NCBI GenBank assembly: GCA_035610365.1 | Contig: CM069435.1 | Span: 92,537,389-92,601,388 of the forward strand | From: Aquatica leii | Taxonomy: Eukaryota; Arthropoda; Insecta; Coleoptera; Lampyridae | Reading direction: 5' to 3' | DNA: 64,000 nt | Part shown: positions 48,060 through 58,706 of the stretch, one piece after another | How positions within the stretch are numbered: position 1 is the first letter of the stretch | Layout: each line of letters begins with the position of its first letter | Notes under the pieces: model-generated | Told to the model about the DNA's origin: nothing | The model's input: only the letters and a program-made list of their open reading frames with translations | Databases searched by the model: none | Program-made: the position numbers and the translations under genes

Positions 48060-48115
48060 GCAATGATCAGTGAACAGCTGTTTCACTCTTTAGGACTCAT
48101 CAGTAATGGAAAACT
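48060..48115 (-). repeat. Degenerate hammerhead-type repeat copy
   Basis: On the minus strand CTGATGAGTCC and GAAACAGCTGTT are present, separated by TAAAGAGT. They correspond to the CUGANGA box, GAAA and the short helix III of the 29575-29624 candidate. Stem II and helix I no longer pair well, so it is probably inactive. Confidence 0.45.
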
Positions 48116-49080
48116 TGATGCGATTTCTACATATATTGTTATAATTGGCATTCTTGCTACTACCGTAAACCGGGGCGAATTGGGACAGTTTTGACATGTT
48201 TTGCTAAATATCTTTTTTTAATCAGAAAAAATACCTAGCAACAACAACAAAAACTACGTGAAATGTGCTTTTATACCAATAAGAAGCAAAAAGCTTTACT
48301 TAAGAACAACATTTTTAAACTTAAGAAAAAACTAATGAACACAAAAAATCACAAATAAAAAAATTAGTTATGTCGGTATTTATTGATTTAAGTAAGCTCT
48401 TTAGCTAGGTTTCTTGGTAAACTCGTAGCCACCTCTACGCAAACAGTGTCGGCTATGGTAACAATCTTTTAATTTTTTTATTATTACGCTGACATCTACG
48501 ACGGAAAAAATGAAACAATATTCTCTTTTTCAGTTCGATCGAAGAAATTTAACGGTGATAAACTCGTCGTTTACGTATTGGATGAGACCAATAAAATATG
48601 TGTTTTCTTTATCTGTTTTATACTGCATATCAACAAAATCATCTTTTTGAAATTTTCTAATTTCAAGTCAGCGTCTACGTTATCAAAAGATGATGATAAA
48701 TCAGCCAATGCATCGTCTACCACATCACGCTCATCGATCTTTAATGAGGATGAGCCAGCTTTAGCAAAATCTTCGTGCTACACGCTTTATCGTAGTTTAT
48801 TGGAAATCTTTCTCTTTTTTGTAACTGTTGATTTGCAGGCATTTCTGCTATCACTTAACAAATCGGTCACAGAAACGATCCAATTGTTCGAAGAGTGATC
48901 CTGATTTATTTATTTTGGTAATTACTTTAAAGCTTGCTTACTACCAAGTGGAATAAGCCCTGTGTTCGGAAATCCCTTTCGGATATTTTTAGTCATCGTT
49001 TCTAAATTACCAAATTTCAAATAATGACGGAAAATATTGCTTTGGTATAGGACCGTTATATTTTCTCTTCTAGTCTTCCA
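48116..49080. other. Unassigned sequence with one open frame
   Basis: A plus-strand frame opens just after a polypyrimidine-AG (about 48533) and runs to a stop at 48898. It has two hydrophobic stretches around a Ser/Asp-rich middle (STLSKDDDKSANASSTTSRSS). I do not recognise it, there is no matching donor or upstream exon, and it lies in transposon-rich intron DNA. It may be a fragment of an unknown mobile element. Confidence 0.25.
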
Positions 49081-50900
49081 AAACACGTCGTCAAGCTTTT
49101 TTCTTCTTTTTCTTCTTATTTGCTTTTGCTTTTTCAGGCGTTGGATTATGGGTTACGGTCCTCTTTAACTCATTCCTTTTATGCTTTTCTTTTCTTGCTA
49201 AAACTTTTATCTCTTTCTTTGTTTTTCTTTATTTTTTCATGTTCTTCTATCTGGTCTAGCCATTTTCTTATTGGCTTTTCTTTATTTCTGTTTCTTAATT
49301 TCTCTTCATTCATTATTTTCTTCGTCAGTTTTTTTCTTTAATTTCTTCTAATATTGGTGTTTGTTTTATTTATTTCTTTATGGTTTCATTTCTAACGTAG
49401 TTCTATTTTAGTTTTTTCTGCTAATTTACGTAAGTTTTATCTTCATCGCATTTATCTTACTTTCATGTTTTTTCGTCCATGTTCAATTTTCCGCTGCGTC
49501 TGTGATTGTTAGGATTGTTATTAATGTTGTGTATTTTTTTTCGTTTCTGTGTCTATTTCTTTATGTTCTCGTGTACGGTCGAATGCGTAATATAGTTTTG
49601 TTTATTTGATCGATTTGTTATTTCTGCGTCTATTTTTCCATCCTTTGTTAGTATTGTGCCTAGATAGTTGAATGTTGTTATTTGTTTTAGAATTGTGTTC
49701 TTGCATATTTCTTTGAATATATTTGATTTTCATTTATTATCAACAATTTTGTTGTTGTTGTTTACTTTTATGTTCTTTTCTTCTATTTCTTTTGCCCATA
49801 TATTTAATAATTCCTGTATTTTGTTTCGTGAGTTATTAGAACTACATCGTCCGCGTATAATAAGCTATTTATTAATACCGGTTTAGCTTGTTGTATCCTA
49901 CTGTCATTTTTAAGTATTCTTTTCTCTTGGTTAGTTTTACCATTCCGTCCATTATTATCAAGAATAACAATAAGCTTAGGCTACTCCCTTGCTATATTCC
50001 TTTTCTCATCTTAAATTCTTTTTATCGTTGTCCTGCAATTTGTTCTTTTTCTCTTACTGTTTTGAACATACTTTTAATTATTTGGGTAATTTGTGTCGAC
50101 ACTTTTAATTCTTCCAGTCTATTCCATATTGTTTGTCTGTGCACATTGTCGAACGGCGCTTTCAAATCGATGAATGTCAGGTGTATCTTTTTATCCTCTT
50201 CTATTGCTCTTTCTATTAGCATTTTTAGTATAAAAATGTTGTCATTTGTCTGTTTTCATGTCCTGAATGCCATTTGTTGTTCTTCAAGTTTGTGTTCTGC
50301 ATATGTTTTTAGCCTTATTTCAGTATTCTTGTGTATATTATATTAGTGTGGTTTGGACCAAGTATATCGCTCTGTAATTTTCACAGTTTGTTGTTTCGTC
50401 TTTTTTATGTATAAGAATTATTGAATTTGTTTCCCAATTTTTGGGGATTTTCTTTGATTTCCAGGCTTTCTTTTAATATTTCAAGTAGCCATTCTGTTCC
50501 ATCTTTCCCTAAATATTTAAGCATTTCTGGTGTCTCGTCTTCTCCACTCGCGTTTTATATTTTAATCTGTTTTATCACTTCCTGTAGTTTTTCTCTTGTT
50601 ATCTCCGGCAATTCTACTGTGTCTTTTCTATCTTCATTTTCTACGTTTAATTTTTCTCTAAATTTTTCTGAGTAGAAATCTTTCCAGGCTTTCAGTATTT
50701 CTATTATTTCCACTTTGAGTTCTTGCTGCTTCTTTTTTATTGCTTGTATTTCTTTGCTTTTAGTCTCTCTTAGTCTTTTCACTATTGTCAAAAACTTCTT
50801 TGTGTCCACCTTGTGTTTGTTATTTATTTCTTGTTCAAATTTTTTCCATTTTTGCTTTTTCGCTTTTTTCATTTCAAGCTTTTTTCAAAAGTGCAAAACC
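49080..50900 (-). pseudogene. RTE/CR1-type non-LTR retrotransposon remnant
   Basis: The plus strand is strikingly T-rich because the A-rich coding strand is the minus. From 50872 down it reads a lysine-rich linker (KQKWKKFEQEINNKHKVDTKKF, then LKAWKDFYSEKF and ITREKLQEVIKQIK). Next comes the RT fingers/palm with KIHLTFIDLKAPFDNVHRQTIW (50222-50130, the motif A region, usually FIDLKAAFD) and a later degraded part. Lower down, DRTRT and ENITVLYQSN-like residues (about 49560-49080) fit the C-terminal part of such polymerases. The typical YADD box was not found intact. The clade is tentative. Confidence 0.6.
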
Positions 50901-50979
50901 GCTACGTCCAAGGAAAAACCAAAGTTTATGTTGTTTTCTTCACAAAGTAGAATGACTTTATATGAAAGGTGACTACACA

Positions 50980-51752
50980 AATTATTACCAATTAAAACTC
51001 TTGGAGCAGGTTGATTTTTAAAAGATAGAAGGGCAATGCTTTCGAACCAGTTTTCAAATAGAAGTTGGTCGAGTCAACCGCTGGAATTTCTGCTGTACTA
51101 TGCGTTTTTTGACCCATTCGAGATCTAAGTATCATAGATGTGCTCGCTTTTGTAGACAATAAATGGTGGTAGTAAAATACTTCCACCACTTCCTGCAAAC
51201 GTGACCGATATGGAGCTTTTCGCCGAATTAATAATCCGTTTAGGATGTTGGATCTTTCCTCTTACTATCACTTTTTTTCGTTCAGGGTCATCAACGAAAC
51301 AAGTTTAGTCATAATTAACTATAGAGTTAAGCTCTACAGTTTTTAAGGGATTTCAAATTGTCAAAATATAAATTGACTGTTTTGTATGAGACAGGACATT
51401 CTTATGCCGCGATAAAAAAGAATTTGCCCAGTCCAGTTCTGGCATATTCTTTTGGATTTTTTTTACTTTCACACCTTCTCTGTCAAAGTAGTCTTTGACA
51501 GCATATCGAAAATCTATTCTATGAAAAAGATAGCCCCATGCCCCTGCTAATACTATTAACTATACTTCTGGTGTCAAGATGGTCTTCCCTAAATCGTAAG
51601 TACTAAATTTGTATACAACTTTTTTAGATTTTATTTGAGTTGAGACGCTCGTGGGCTTAATAGTTTTCTTTCAAAAATACCATAAAATCAAAATTTTATA
51701 AAATGAGTCCTTTATACCTTTATACGAAAACAGTAACCAATGTCAGTTTTTC
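50980..51752. other. no gene recognised
   Basis: Between the RTE-like and piggyBac remnants. A 68-codon minus-strand frame (50992-51198) looks like mobile-element coding debris but cannot be assigned. Confidence 0.35.
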
Positions 51753-51756
51753 TTAA

Positions 51757-53842
51757 CCCTTTCAGGACAACATTTTTTTTTATTCAAAAACTTTTTGTCC
51801 TTATGCAGTTTTTGGAAAAGATCAATAAAGTACAAATTTAACAAAAAACCCAAAATTTTTATTCTGTTATTTCAAAATCATGTGGTTCAATATAGGGACC
51901 AATATAAAACTAGAGACACTTTTTTAAGTATCTACAGAAAAGTGAACATAAAGTTATAAGTATTTAAAATTGTGCACATCTTGCTTTTGTTCTATGAATT
52001 CGCCAATGCGCACACTTATCGAGTTTTTCAGGAGGAACTATAACTTTGAACTTATTAGACACGTTGTCTATACTCTTTCTACCCTTCTTTGTCGCACCTA
52101 GATCAGCGCTGTGGAAACGGTTAATCAAAAATCTTTCAAATTTGGACTTTTAGTTTCAGGAGATTGATCTCTAAATATAAGAAAAGCATTTACTGTTGTT
52201 AGGTCTAAGAAATGCTAAAACAATCGATACCACAACTTTTTTAATTTTCTTTTCAGTTTGTACAAAGAAACGAACATGTCAGACTGATCCACGTATCCCA
52301 TATTTTACATTTACGGACAATTCATCTTTATGCTTTTTCTCAATTGTTTGAACGTCCGCTGGACAGTGAAAGTTGCTTAAAAATAAAACTGGTTTATTAT
52401 CTATCTATCTGAGATATTGGAGACGCTCTTTACTTGTTTCTCAGTAGCAAGTTTTTCTTGCCACCTTTGTGTTATTACTTATTTTATGCTTTGGTTCATA
52501 CTTGCGTCCTTTTCTTATCGTACCACAAGCATACATGTGATTTTTTGCCAAATCGTTTAGCAGCGCTCTGTGGTATTTTCCTACCAATGATCGAGTTAAA
52601 TCTTTAACGAATCTTGGACCTAAGCCTTCCTTCTTTCCTTCTGATTTTCCGGTATAGCTCTGGAACTGCGACATGTATCCAGATTGGTCAGCTCTAATCC
52701 ATATTTGACATCTCCTCTTGACTGGTTCCAGAGGAATGTACTGAAGAAACTTTATTCTGCCCTTGAACTTTATCATTGACTCATCAATACTTTGATTTTC
52801 GCTAGGCTTGTAACATCTCCCGAAAGTTTCTGTAAGTACCTCAAATATAGGTCTAAGATCTAATTTTATATAGCTTATCAAATCCGCTTCACCTTTTTTG
52901 GTCAAACCATTTAAGTTCATATTAGACAACAACCAACCAAAATCGATTACGGAACATCGAAGACGAGATGAAAGGATCTCTCGTCTGTACTTTTGAAAAC
53001 CAGTAGTCACGGTAACTAGGTTTCTTTGTGAGTTCCATCATCAAATTTATACCCAAAAAATATTTCATTTCTTTGACGTTGCTTGTTAAGAAATTTCTAA
53101 GTACAATTTAAATTCGTTTCGAAAACCCAGTGCATCAATTAGTTCAATTGTACACAATTCCATAAGTGTATCAGTAGGAATTTTAAGATCATCACCACAC
53201 TAACGCTAGGGCCACAATCTTCTCTAAAACTGACAGTTTTTTGTGCCAAACTTTTATTGTTGGTTTACACAAACGATTTTTAAACAAGACCTGAAGCATG
53301 ACATCATCTTTACCATTAAAGTCCAAATTTATGTCATGATTGTAATTGGTCGTGTCTAATGACTACAACGCTGTCGTCATCAAGTTCTTTTATGGGAGCT
53401 CCTGACGTAATTAAGTCAGTATCAAAAGGAATCGAATGAAGAAGAGCAAATGCTTTATCTGAAGTTAGTTTGTTGAAATCGATTTGCTTGATTGGTTTCT
53501 TATAAAAATATCCGCTGTAGCTTATATGACAAATTTCTCTTATATTTTTCAAATAAACTTGACATAAAATAGAAAAACTAAAAAACATAAGGCAGTGAAA
53601 AAAAATGTAATATATGCAAACTATAACCATTCCGTAACACACTTTTTGAGGTTACGTTAACAACAATGTTTTCTGCGTCTGGACACAGACTATCGATAGC
53701 CCGCTTGCATTTCGAGAGAATGTGGAGGAGGTAGGTATGTTATAGTTGGTTCATATGCGTGGTTCCACCCAGCATACACTAAGCAACTATAGAAAAAATA
53801 GTTATATGTGGTACTTATATGGAACCACATGTCTTTAAAAGG
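51757..53842 (-). mobile_element. piggyBac-type transposon flanked by TTAA
   Basis: The element starts at the low end with CCCTTTCAGGACAAC right after TTAA (51753-51756). It ends at the high end with, on the minus strand, CCTTTTAAAGACATG right after TTAA (53843-53846). Imperfect terminal repeats and a duplicated TTAA are the hallmarks of piggyBac transposition. The length is about 2.1 kb. The minus-strand transposase inside is broken, but its order is complete from N-terminus to C-terminus. Confidence 0.8.
51960..53350 (-). pseudogene. piggyBac transposase (DDE_Tnp_1_7) pseudogene
   Basis: Upstream blocks at about 53100-52990 read NVKEMKYFLGINLMMELTKK, PSYRDYW and FRNRF in broken frames. The longest frame (53010-52441, about 189 codons) has FEVLTETFGRCYKPSE, QSIDESMIKFKGR (first catalytic Asp region), PVKRRCQIWIRADQSGYM (second) and MYACGTIRKGRKYEP. 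Below it, in shifted frames, come KPVLFLSNFH and LKKLWYRLF.HFLDLTTVNAFLIFRD (about 52395-52150). The order matches piggyBac, a cut-and-paste transposase that targets TTAA. Stops and frameshifts remove activity. Confidence 0.8.
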
Positions 53843-53953
53843 TTAAAAAGGTTTTTGCAACAGATTAAAAATTAGTACGTCCTGGTATGAGTACTGTGAA
53901 AACTTACTTTGAGAAATGTTTTGGTGACGACTTATGATAACAGAGCTTGGCGC

Positions 53954-54101
53954 AGACTACTTCTTCTTAAATCTTTTGGTGAACATAACTTTTTTCGTCG
54001 TTGTATCAGTCCTTTTCCAGAAAGAGCTTGGCTTCTGCAAAAGGACTGATGCAACGACGAAAAAAGTTATGTTCACCAAGAGATTTAAGAAGAAGTAGTC
54101 T
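53954..54101. repeat. Long hairpin with 63-bp arms
   Basis: 53954-54016 and 54039-54101 are inverse complements at 61 of 63 positions, with a 22-bp loop. Arm sequence includes TTTTTTCGTCGTTG and GTTCACCAAGAGATTTAAG. The right arm runs into a Penelope terminal-repeat piece. AGAGCTTGGC occurs both just before the left arm (53943) and in the loop (54023). Confidence 0.8.
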
Positions 54102-54250
54102 CCGCATATAAAGAAGAAGTATCGTCACGGCTGGTTAAGCTGGACTCTGATTGGGTTACGGTCTTAAAAGGGCGTGTTTTCGATAATGGAGTAATGACCG
54201 GAAATCAACGAGGGGATAACTCAAAACCATTATCACAATTAAAGTTTTCT
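54085..54250 (-). repeat. Penelope-like terminal repeat fragment
   Basis: Matches 12415-12575 closely (TTAAGAAGAAGTA.TCTCCG.ATATAAAGAAGAAGTAT, GGAGTAATGACCGGAAA.CAA). It ends in a T/G-rich simple run (TTTGTCTTTTT) at about 54250-54295. Confidence 0.65.
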
Positions 54251-54289
54251 TTGTCTTTCTTTTGTCGTTTTTTTGTCTTTTTTTGTCTT

Positions 54290-54915
54290 TTTGGGACTCA
54301 TCAGCACTAAAATATTTTAAGGTCAAAAGGACGGAACAGCTGTTTGCTAGTCTTTACTGATGACTTTCGCAGACATGCTAGCAAATTATTCGCTCTGTCT
54401 GTATTTTTTATGCTACTGCTTTGTTAAACATCGTTATCCAAAACCACTGAGAAAAACAAAATTTCACTCAAACGCCATGCGTTTTGAATTTTAATCTGCC
54501 ACTGTGTTTCAAAACCTGAGACATTGTTGAAAATGGCTATCTGAGATGAGCAGAGTGAGGCTTAGTGGGTTGCTCTCTAATTAAATCTTTTTTGGGGTTG
54601 CATAAGTGCAATATTGACATAAAGTGGCGTGAAGGAGCTAGTTAAAACAATTTATACAGAATTGTGGGCAAAATGCTGTACAGTTAATACCAAACCGGTT
54701 AAATAATAATTAGTGCAGAAATGAGATTGTATCACAACTGTTTCGTTTTTTTTGGGACTCATCAGCACTAGAATATTCCAATGCCCAAAAGAAAAAAAAA
54801 GCTAAAAGGTTTTCCAGTCATACTAACATATTTTTACTCTAATTATTATTGTTAGGGGTTCTATATTGCTTTTTCTTTAAAATTTACAAAGTAAACCGCT
54901 AAAAGGAAAACTTCT
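54290..54915. repeat. Left copy of a repeat flanking the gypsy element, with degenerate hammerhead motifs
   Basis: Shares with 59530-60180 the blocks GGGACTCATCAGCACTA, ATTATTCACTCTGT-type, TGAGAAAAACAAA, GCAGAGTGAG.CTTAGTG, TTAGTGCAGAAATGA.ATTGTAT and AGTAAACCGCTAAAA. Each copy contains two sub-repeats about 420 bp apart. On the minus strand the sub-repeats hold CTGATGAGTCCCAAAAA and, in the second (about 54720-54780), CGAAACAGTTGT, which are the hammerhead boxes of the 29575 candidate in decayed form. Confidence 0.6.
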
Positions 54916-54920
54916 TATAA

Positions 54921-55304
54921 TGAGGTTATTGTCAACTTCGAGAACGTTTACGAACTTATTGTCAACTTCCAGAACGCTTACCGAAGGATGTAGAAAATTT
55001 TCTAGAAGATAACAGTAATATATAAAAACGGTTCAAAGGAATCATACGTCAGTTTTTCGAAGACGGAAGTATTAAGAAGATTGTTTCAATAAATAAGTGA
55101 TTGACGCGTGTGGTAGAGATAAAATAACGGCGTTCAAGCGTACGTACCTTTAATGTAAACAAGTATCAGTTTTAGATAAAATTAAAAAGTGCAGACCAAT
55201 AAATTAGTGTGTTTTTCTTAAATATTGTTAGATTTGATTAGTTACGTATAGTTATAAACGTGTAATTATTTCGTTATAAATAAATCAGTTTTAAAATTCG
55301 TACA
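54921..55304 (+). repeat. Ty3/gypsy 5' LTR
   Basis: A 384-bp sequence starting TG and ending CA, repeated at 58707-59085. Shared blocks include AGTATCAGTTTTAGATAAA, AAATAAGTGATT.ACG and TTAGTTA.GTATAGTT. It has an early tandem duplication (TTATTGTCAACTTC twice, about 33 bp apart) absent from the 3' LTR, a TATATAAAA box near 55019, and immediately downstream TTGGTGTCACTGTGGAG as a probable primer-binding site. Confidence 0.75.
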
Positions 55305-55489
55305 TTGGTGTCACTGTGGAGTTCGCGGTTTTAAGGTGTAAATACAAGTAATTTAATCTTTCCCCGTTTTAATAACGTTGTCTGATAAGCACATGTCGCG
55401 TGTGTTTGTTTTGTATTTAGTAATCAAGAATCGAGCCTTATTAAATTTAGTTTTATTAAACTTTTTATTCGTGTTTTAATTTATGTCGA

Positions 55490-57000
55490 TGACGCGTTGG
55501 CAAACAGTTAAAATGGATTCAAAGTTGTTTGAATTTCTCAAATCAATAAAAAATGGTTAAAAATCGGTGAATAAAATTATGGAAGAAAATAATACAAAAA
55601 TGGAAGAAAATTCTAGAAAAATGAAAGAAAAAAATTGTCGAAAATTTTCAGAAAATGGAAGAAATCCATACTAGTATTGGAAATCAAATAAAAACTATAG
55701 AAGAACAAATACAGATTAGTGTAGAAAACCAGGTTCAAACTGTTCAAGAAGAAATGTAAAGCAGTATTTTAAATTTAAGAGAAGCTGTAGACGACAAAAT
55801 AGAAGAAGTAAAAGACATATTAGAACAGAAGTTAGAAGAAAATTCAAGAACTATAGAATACAAACTAGGGCAAAAATTAAGAGAAAGAATACAACTGCTT
55901 GAAGGAAGAATGAACCAAATGAATTGTCACGGTGAGGGAAGTGTCACAAGCGAAGATTTAATAGACCATCAAGAAGTAACCATTCTACCTCAAAATTTTG
56001 ATAGTGAAGTTCCATTGTCAACCTACCACAAACAGTTTGCGCAAAGAAGTTACAGACTGTTCCTGACCAACTCCAAGAAAATTACGAACTTATAATTTTA
56101 CATTTAGAAATGATATATGGAGATGCTTATCTTTAACAGATGTACCAAGCCTAAATAATGAATCGAGTTCAAAAAGCTGCTGAAAGTCTTTAAGAGTTCG
56201 AGGTCGACATTACCAGATTAACGCGGCTTGCACGTCCTACAGCACCTGATACCTTCTTAGATCAATTGGATATTCAAACATTCGTACGACGACGCTTTCG
56301 TGAATGTTTGGAGTTTGAAGCAGCAAAACCAGTATCGTAACGAGACGGTCATAAACTCCACTGTACTGCAAAAGTACCCACGCAGACACTATAACGCATT
56401 GAGGAGATGGCGCAACGAATACTACCGGAAGGAGGAGTTACGACTTTAAACTGCGGTGAAATAGGCCATGTACGACATCGTAATAAACCCAAGAGGAAGA
56501 CAAGACAAGCGCTGAAAAGTTTGGAACCAGTTGACTAACAGAAGCAAATGTTAATCACATCTCATCATGTACTGGAGATTACAATTTAAATGCACCGCCT
56601 AGAAAGCAATTGCATAGCATTTATCTCGATGGCAACATTAATGGACGAAGTGTTCAGTTACTGGTTCACACGGCAGCGACAAAGATCATCATTTGTTTTG
56701 ACATGTTATTGAAAAACGAGAAGATATCACCAGTAACAGTACGAACTTGAACGGCAACGGGCGAAGAAATACCTACTCACGAACAAGTCAAAGTAACTAT
56801 TGGTTAGGAAAATGGAGTACGCGACTATCAAGTACTAGTAGCTAACATCATGGAAGAAGTTATCCTCGAAATGGACGTTATGAAGAAGTATATGATCCAT
56901 TGAGATATAAAGAACGATATCTTGAAGACCGACAATGAAGAAATTCATTGTCATTTGTCAGAGAAGGCAACCGTGCGAGTCTTATTGAGTGAAGAGGTCA
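55490..57000 (+). pseudogene. Ty3/gypsy gag and protease remnant
   Basis: After the LTR, coiled-coil-like gag frames (Lys/Glu-rich, 55560-56090) are followed by a capsid-like part with DITRLTRLARPTAPDTFLDQL (about 56200-56270). A decayed CCHC knuckle follows (NCGEIGHVRHRNKPKRK, about 56450-56500). The protease region (56610-56900) has NGRSVQLLVHTAATKIIICF, where the family has VDTGAT. The catalytic Asp-Thr-Gly is changed to His-Thr-Ala, so the protease is dead even where the frame is open. VILEMDV marks its end. Confidence 0.7.
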
Positions 57001-57355
57001 CTCTGCCTGTAATGACTGAAAATGTGCTGATAGCACGCCTGGATAGAAATCTCCAAAAAGGCTAAATTTGCGCGATTGAAATGATGTGGGGCGACTTAAT
57101 TGAAAAATGACTACTTATTGGCAGAACTTTAGTACGAGTTAAAAACACGATGCCCGTAAAGATTTTAAATGTCAACTCAGATTTAGTAATGTTGAAAAAA
57201 AAACTGTGGTGCACCAATGCACGCCAGTATCTCAAATGGTGAGATGCGTAAATTCTAATAAAGATATGCCGCCCAAGTGGTGCCCACAACATCTATTAGA
57301 CATTATTATCTCTAAATGGTAAAAACTCTGCTAAGACCAGCTAGCTAAAGTTAGA

Positions 57356-58660
57356 GTGTTGATTCAACATTATCAAGATGTGTTAACGTTGGAGAGTGAT
57401 TCCAAAGGAAGAACTAACGTAGTGAAGCATAAAATTAATACCGGAGACGGTCGACCGATACGACAACATCTGCGCCGACTTCCTTTAGCGAAAAAAGAAG
57501 AAGCCGAACAAATAATTATAGATATAGAGAGAGAAGGTGTGATTAAATCTTCAAATAGCCCATGGGCGTCCCCAGTGAAACTCCTAAAAAAAAAAGATGG
57601 ATCGACACGGTTTTGCGTAGACTACCGACAATTTAACAACGTGACCAAAAAGGACAGCTACCCTTTACCGAGAATTGACGATACGTTAGACACACTGTCA
57701 GGATCATAGTGCAAAAATAAAAACAAGATCCGTTAATCACGCTAATCGCTACTGGTATAAATATCGTCATTTACACTTTATCTTTCAGTGACATTTACCA
57801 CTCTGAAGATGCAAGCTGCAATGTCTTGCGAAACGTCAGTTTGTTTGAATTCACGAACGACAATACGGCAAAGGTCAAGTTCTACTTCTTGTTTTGGCTC
57901 TCAAGAAAAGAGTAGGACTATGCCTAATCTGGATGTTTAACTACGACGCGGTCTAAGCCAAAAGTCGCTTATAATCATAAAGGATCATAGTGGTTTTACA
58001 CATTGAATTTAAAGAGTGGTTACTGATATCTAGAAATAGAGTAAAAGATGACCTAGACAAAACCCGGGCAGTGCAAGCATGACCCAGACCAATCGAAAAA
58101 CATCAAGTCCAAAGTTTCCTTGGGTTCTGCACCTATTATAGACGATTTGTACCTGGATTTGCCAATATTGCCAAACTTTTGACGAAACTGATCGAGGAAA
58201 CAGCTGAATTTAGATGGAATGAAGACTGCGAAAATGCTTTCCATCAACTAAAACAAGTCCTATTCACTTCGCCGATTTTAAGTTATCCAAGAGAAGAGAA
58301 AAAATTTGTTCTGGATATCGACGCAAGGCCATAGGCGCACTCTTTCGTAGGTGCAAGATGAACAAGAAAAAAACCTCGCGTGTTTTAGTAAGGTTTTGCC
58401 CGGGCCAGAAAGGATTTATTGCGTGACTAGGAAGGAGCTGTTAACAGTCGTTAAGTTCATAAAACACTTCTACAAATATTTATATAGGCCGACGACGCCG
58501 CTTTCAAATGGCTATTGCAGTACCATAAGCCGGAAGCACGAGTAACAAGATGGATCGAAAGAATACAAGAGTATGGCTATCACACAGAACACGGTGTTGA
58601 ATGCAGTCATCAGAACGCTGATGCTTTGTCCAGAAAACCATGTCTGACTGCAGAAGTTTC
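57356..58660 (+). pseudogene. Ty3/gypsy reverse transcriptase and RNase H remnant
   Basis: 57356-57709 encodes the RT fingers with [40 protein letters not shown] and [20 protein letters not shown], a clear Ty3/gypsy signature. The frame is then cut by a 270-bp insertion (57712-57981). Past it there is a short palm segment, then a jump to the connection/RNase H region (from about 58070), with QSFLGFCTYYRRFVPGFANI and FHQLKQVLFTSPILSYP. The tail reads IERIQEYGYHTEHGVECSHQ with NADALSRKPC. The catalytic YxDD block lies in the deleted segment. No integrase follows: RNase H is only about 40 bp from the polypurine-like tract and 3' LTR. Confidence 0.85.
57712..57981 (+). mobile_element. 270-bp insertion with 11-bp target duplication and hammerhead-like motif
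   Basis: GGATCATAGTG occurs at 57701-57711 and again at 57982-57992, and removing the insert with one copy rejoins the gypsy RT frame. Inside are TATAAATA (about 57756), an initiator-like TCAGTG about 30 bp later (57785-57790), and a hammerhead-like core. The core is CTGAAGA (57803-57809), one extra T, stem II GCAAG/CTTGC (57811-57815, 57825-57829), GAAAC (57830-57834) and GTC. Helix I is ACT (57800-57802) with AGT (57838-57840). No coding sequence. It resembles a short non-autonomous Penelope-type or retrozyme-like element. Confidence 0.65.
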
Positions 58661-58706
58661 CTGTTCTGGGACAAAACAATCATAAAAAAGGATCAATGAA
58701 ACGTTT

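Noticed and set aside
48530-48898. A plus-strand frame after a polypyrimidine-AG as a hidden Dbx exon
   Set aside because: No donor follows, the Dbx exon 3 to exon 4 junction is already exact within the homeodomain, and the residues match no Dbx protein.
49120-50675. Several plus-strand hydrophobic open frames (multi-membrane proteins)
   Set aside because: They are antisense to the lysine-rich RT of an RTE-like element, and the hydrophobicity comes from T-rich codons.
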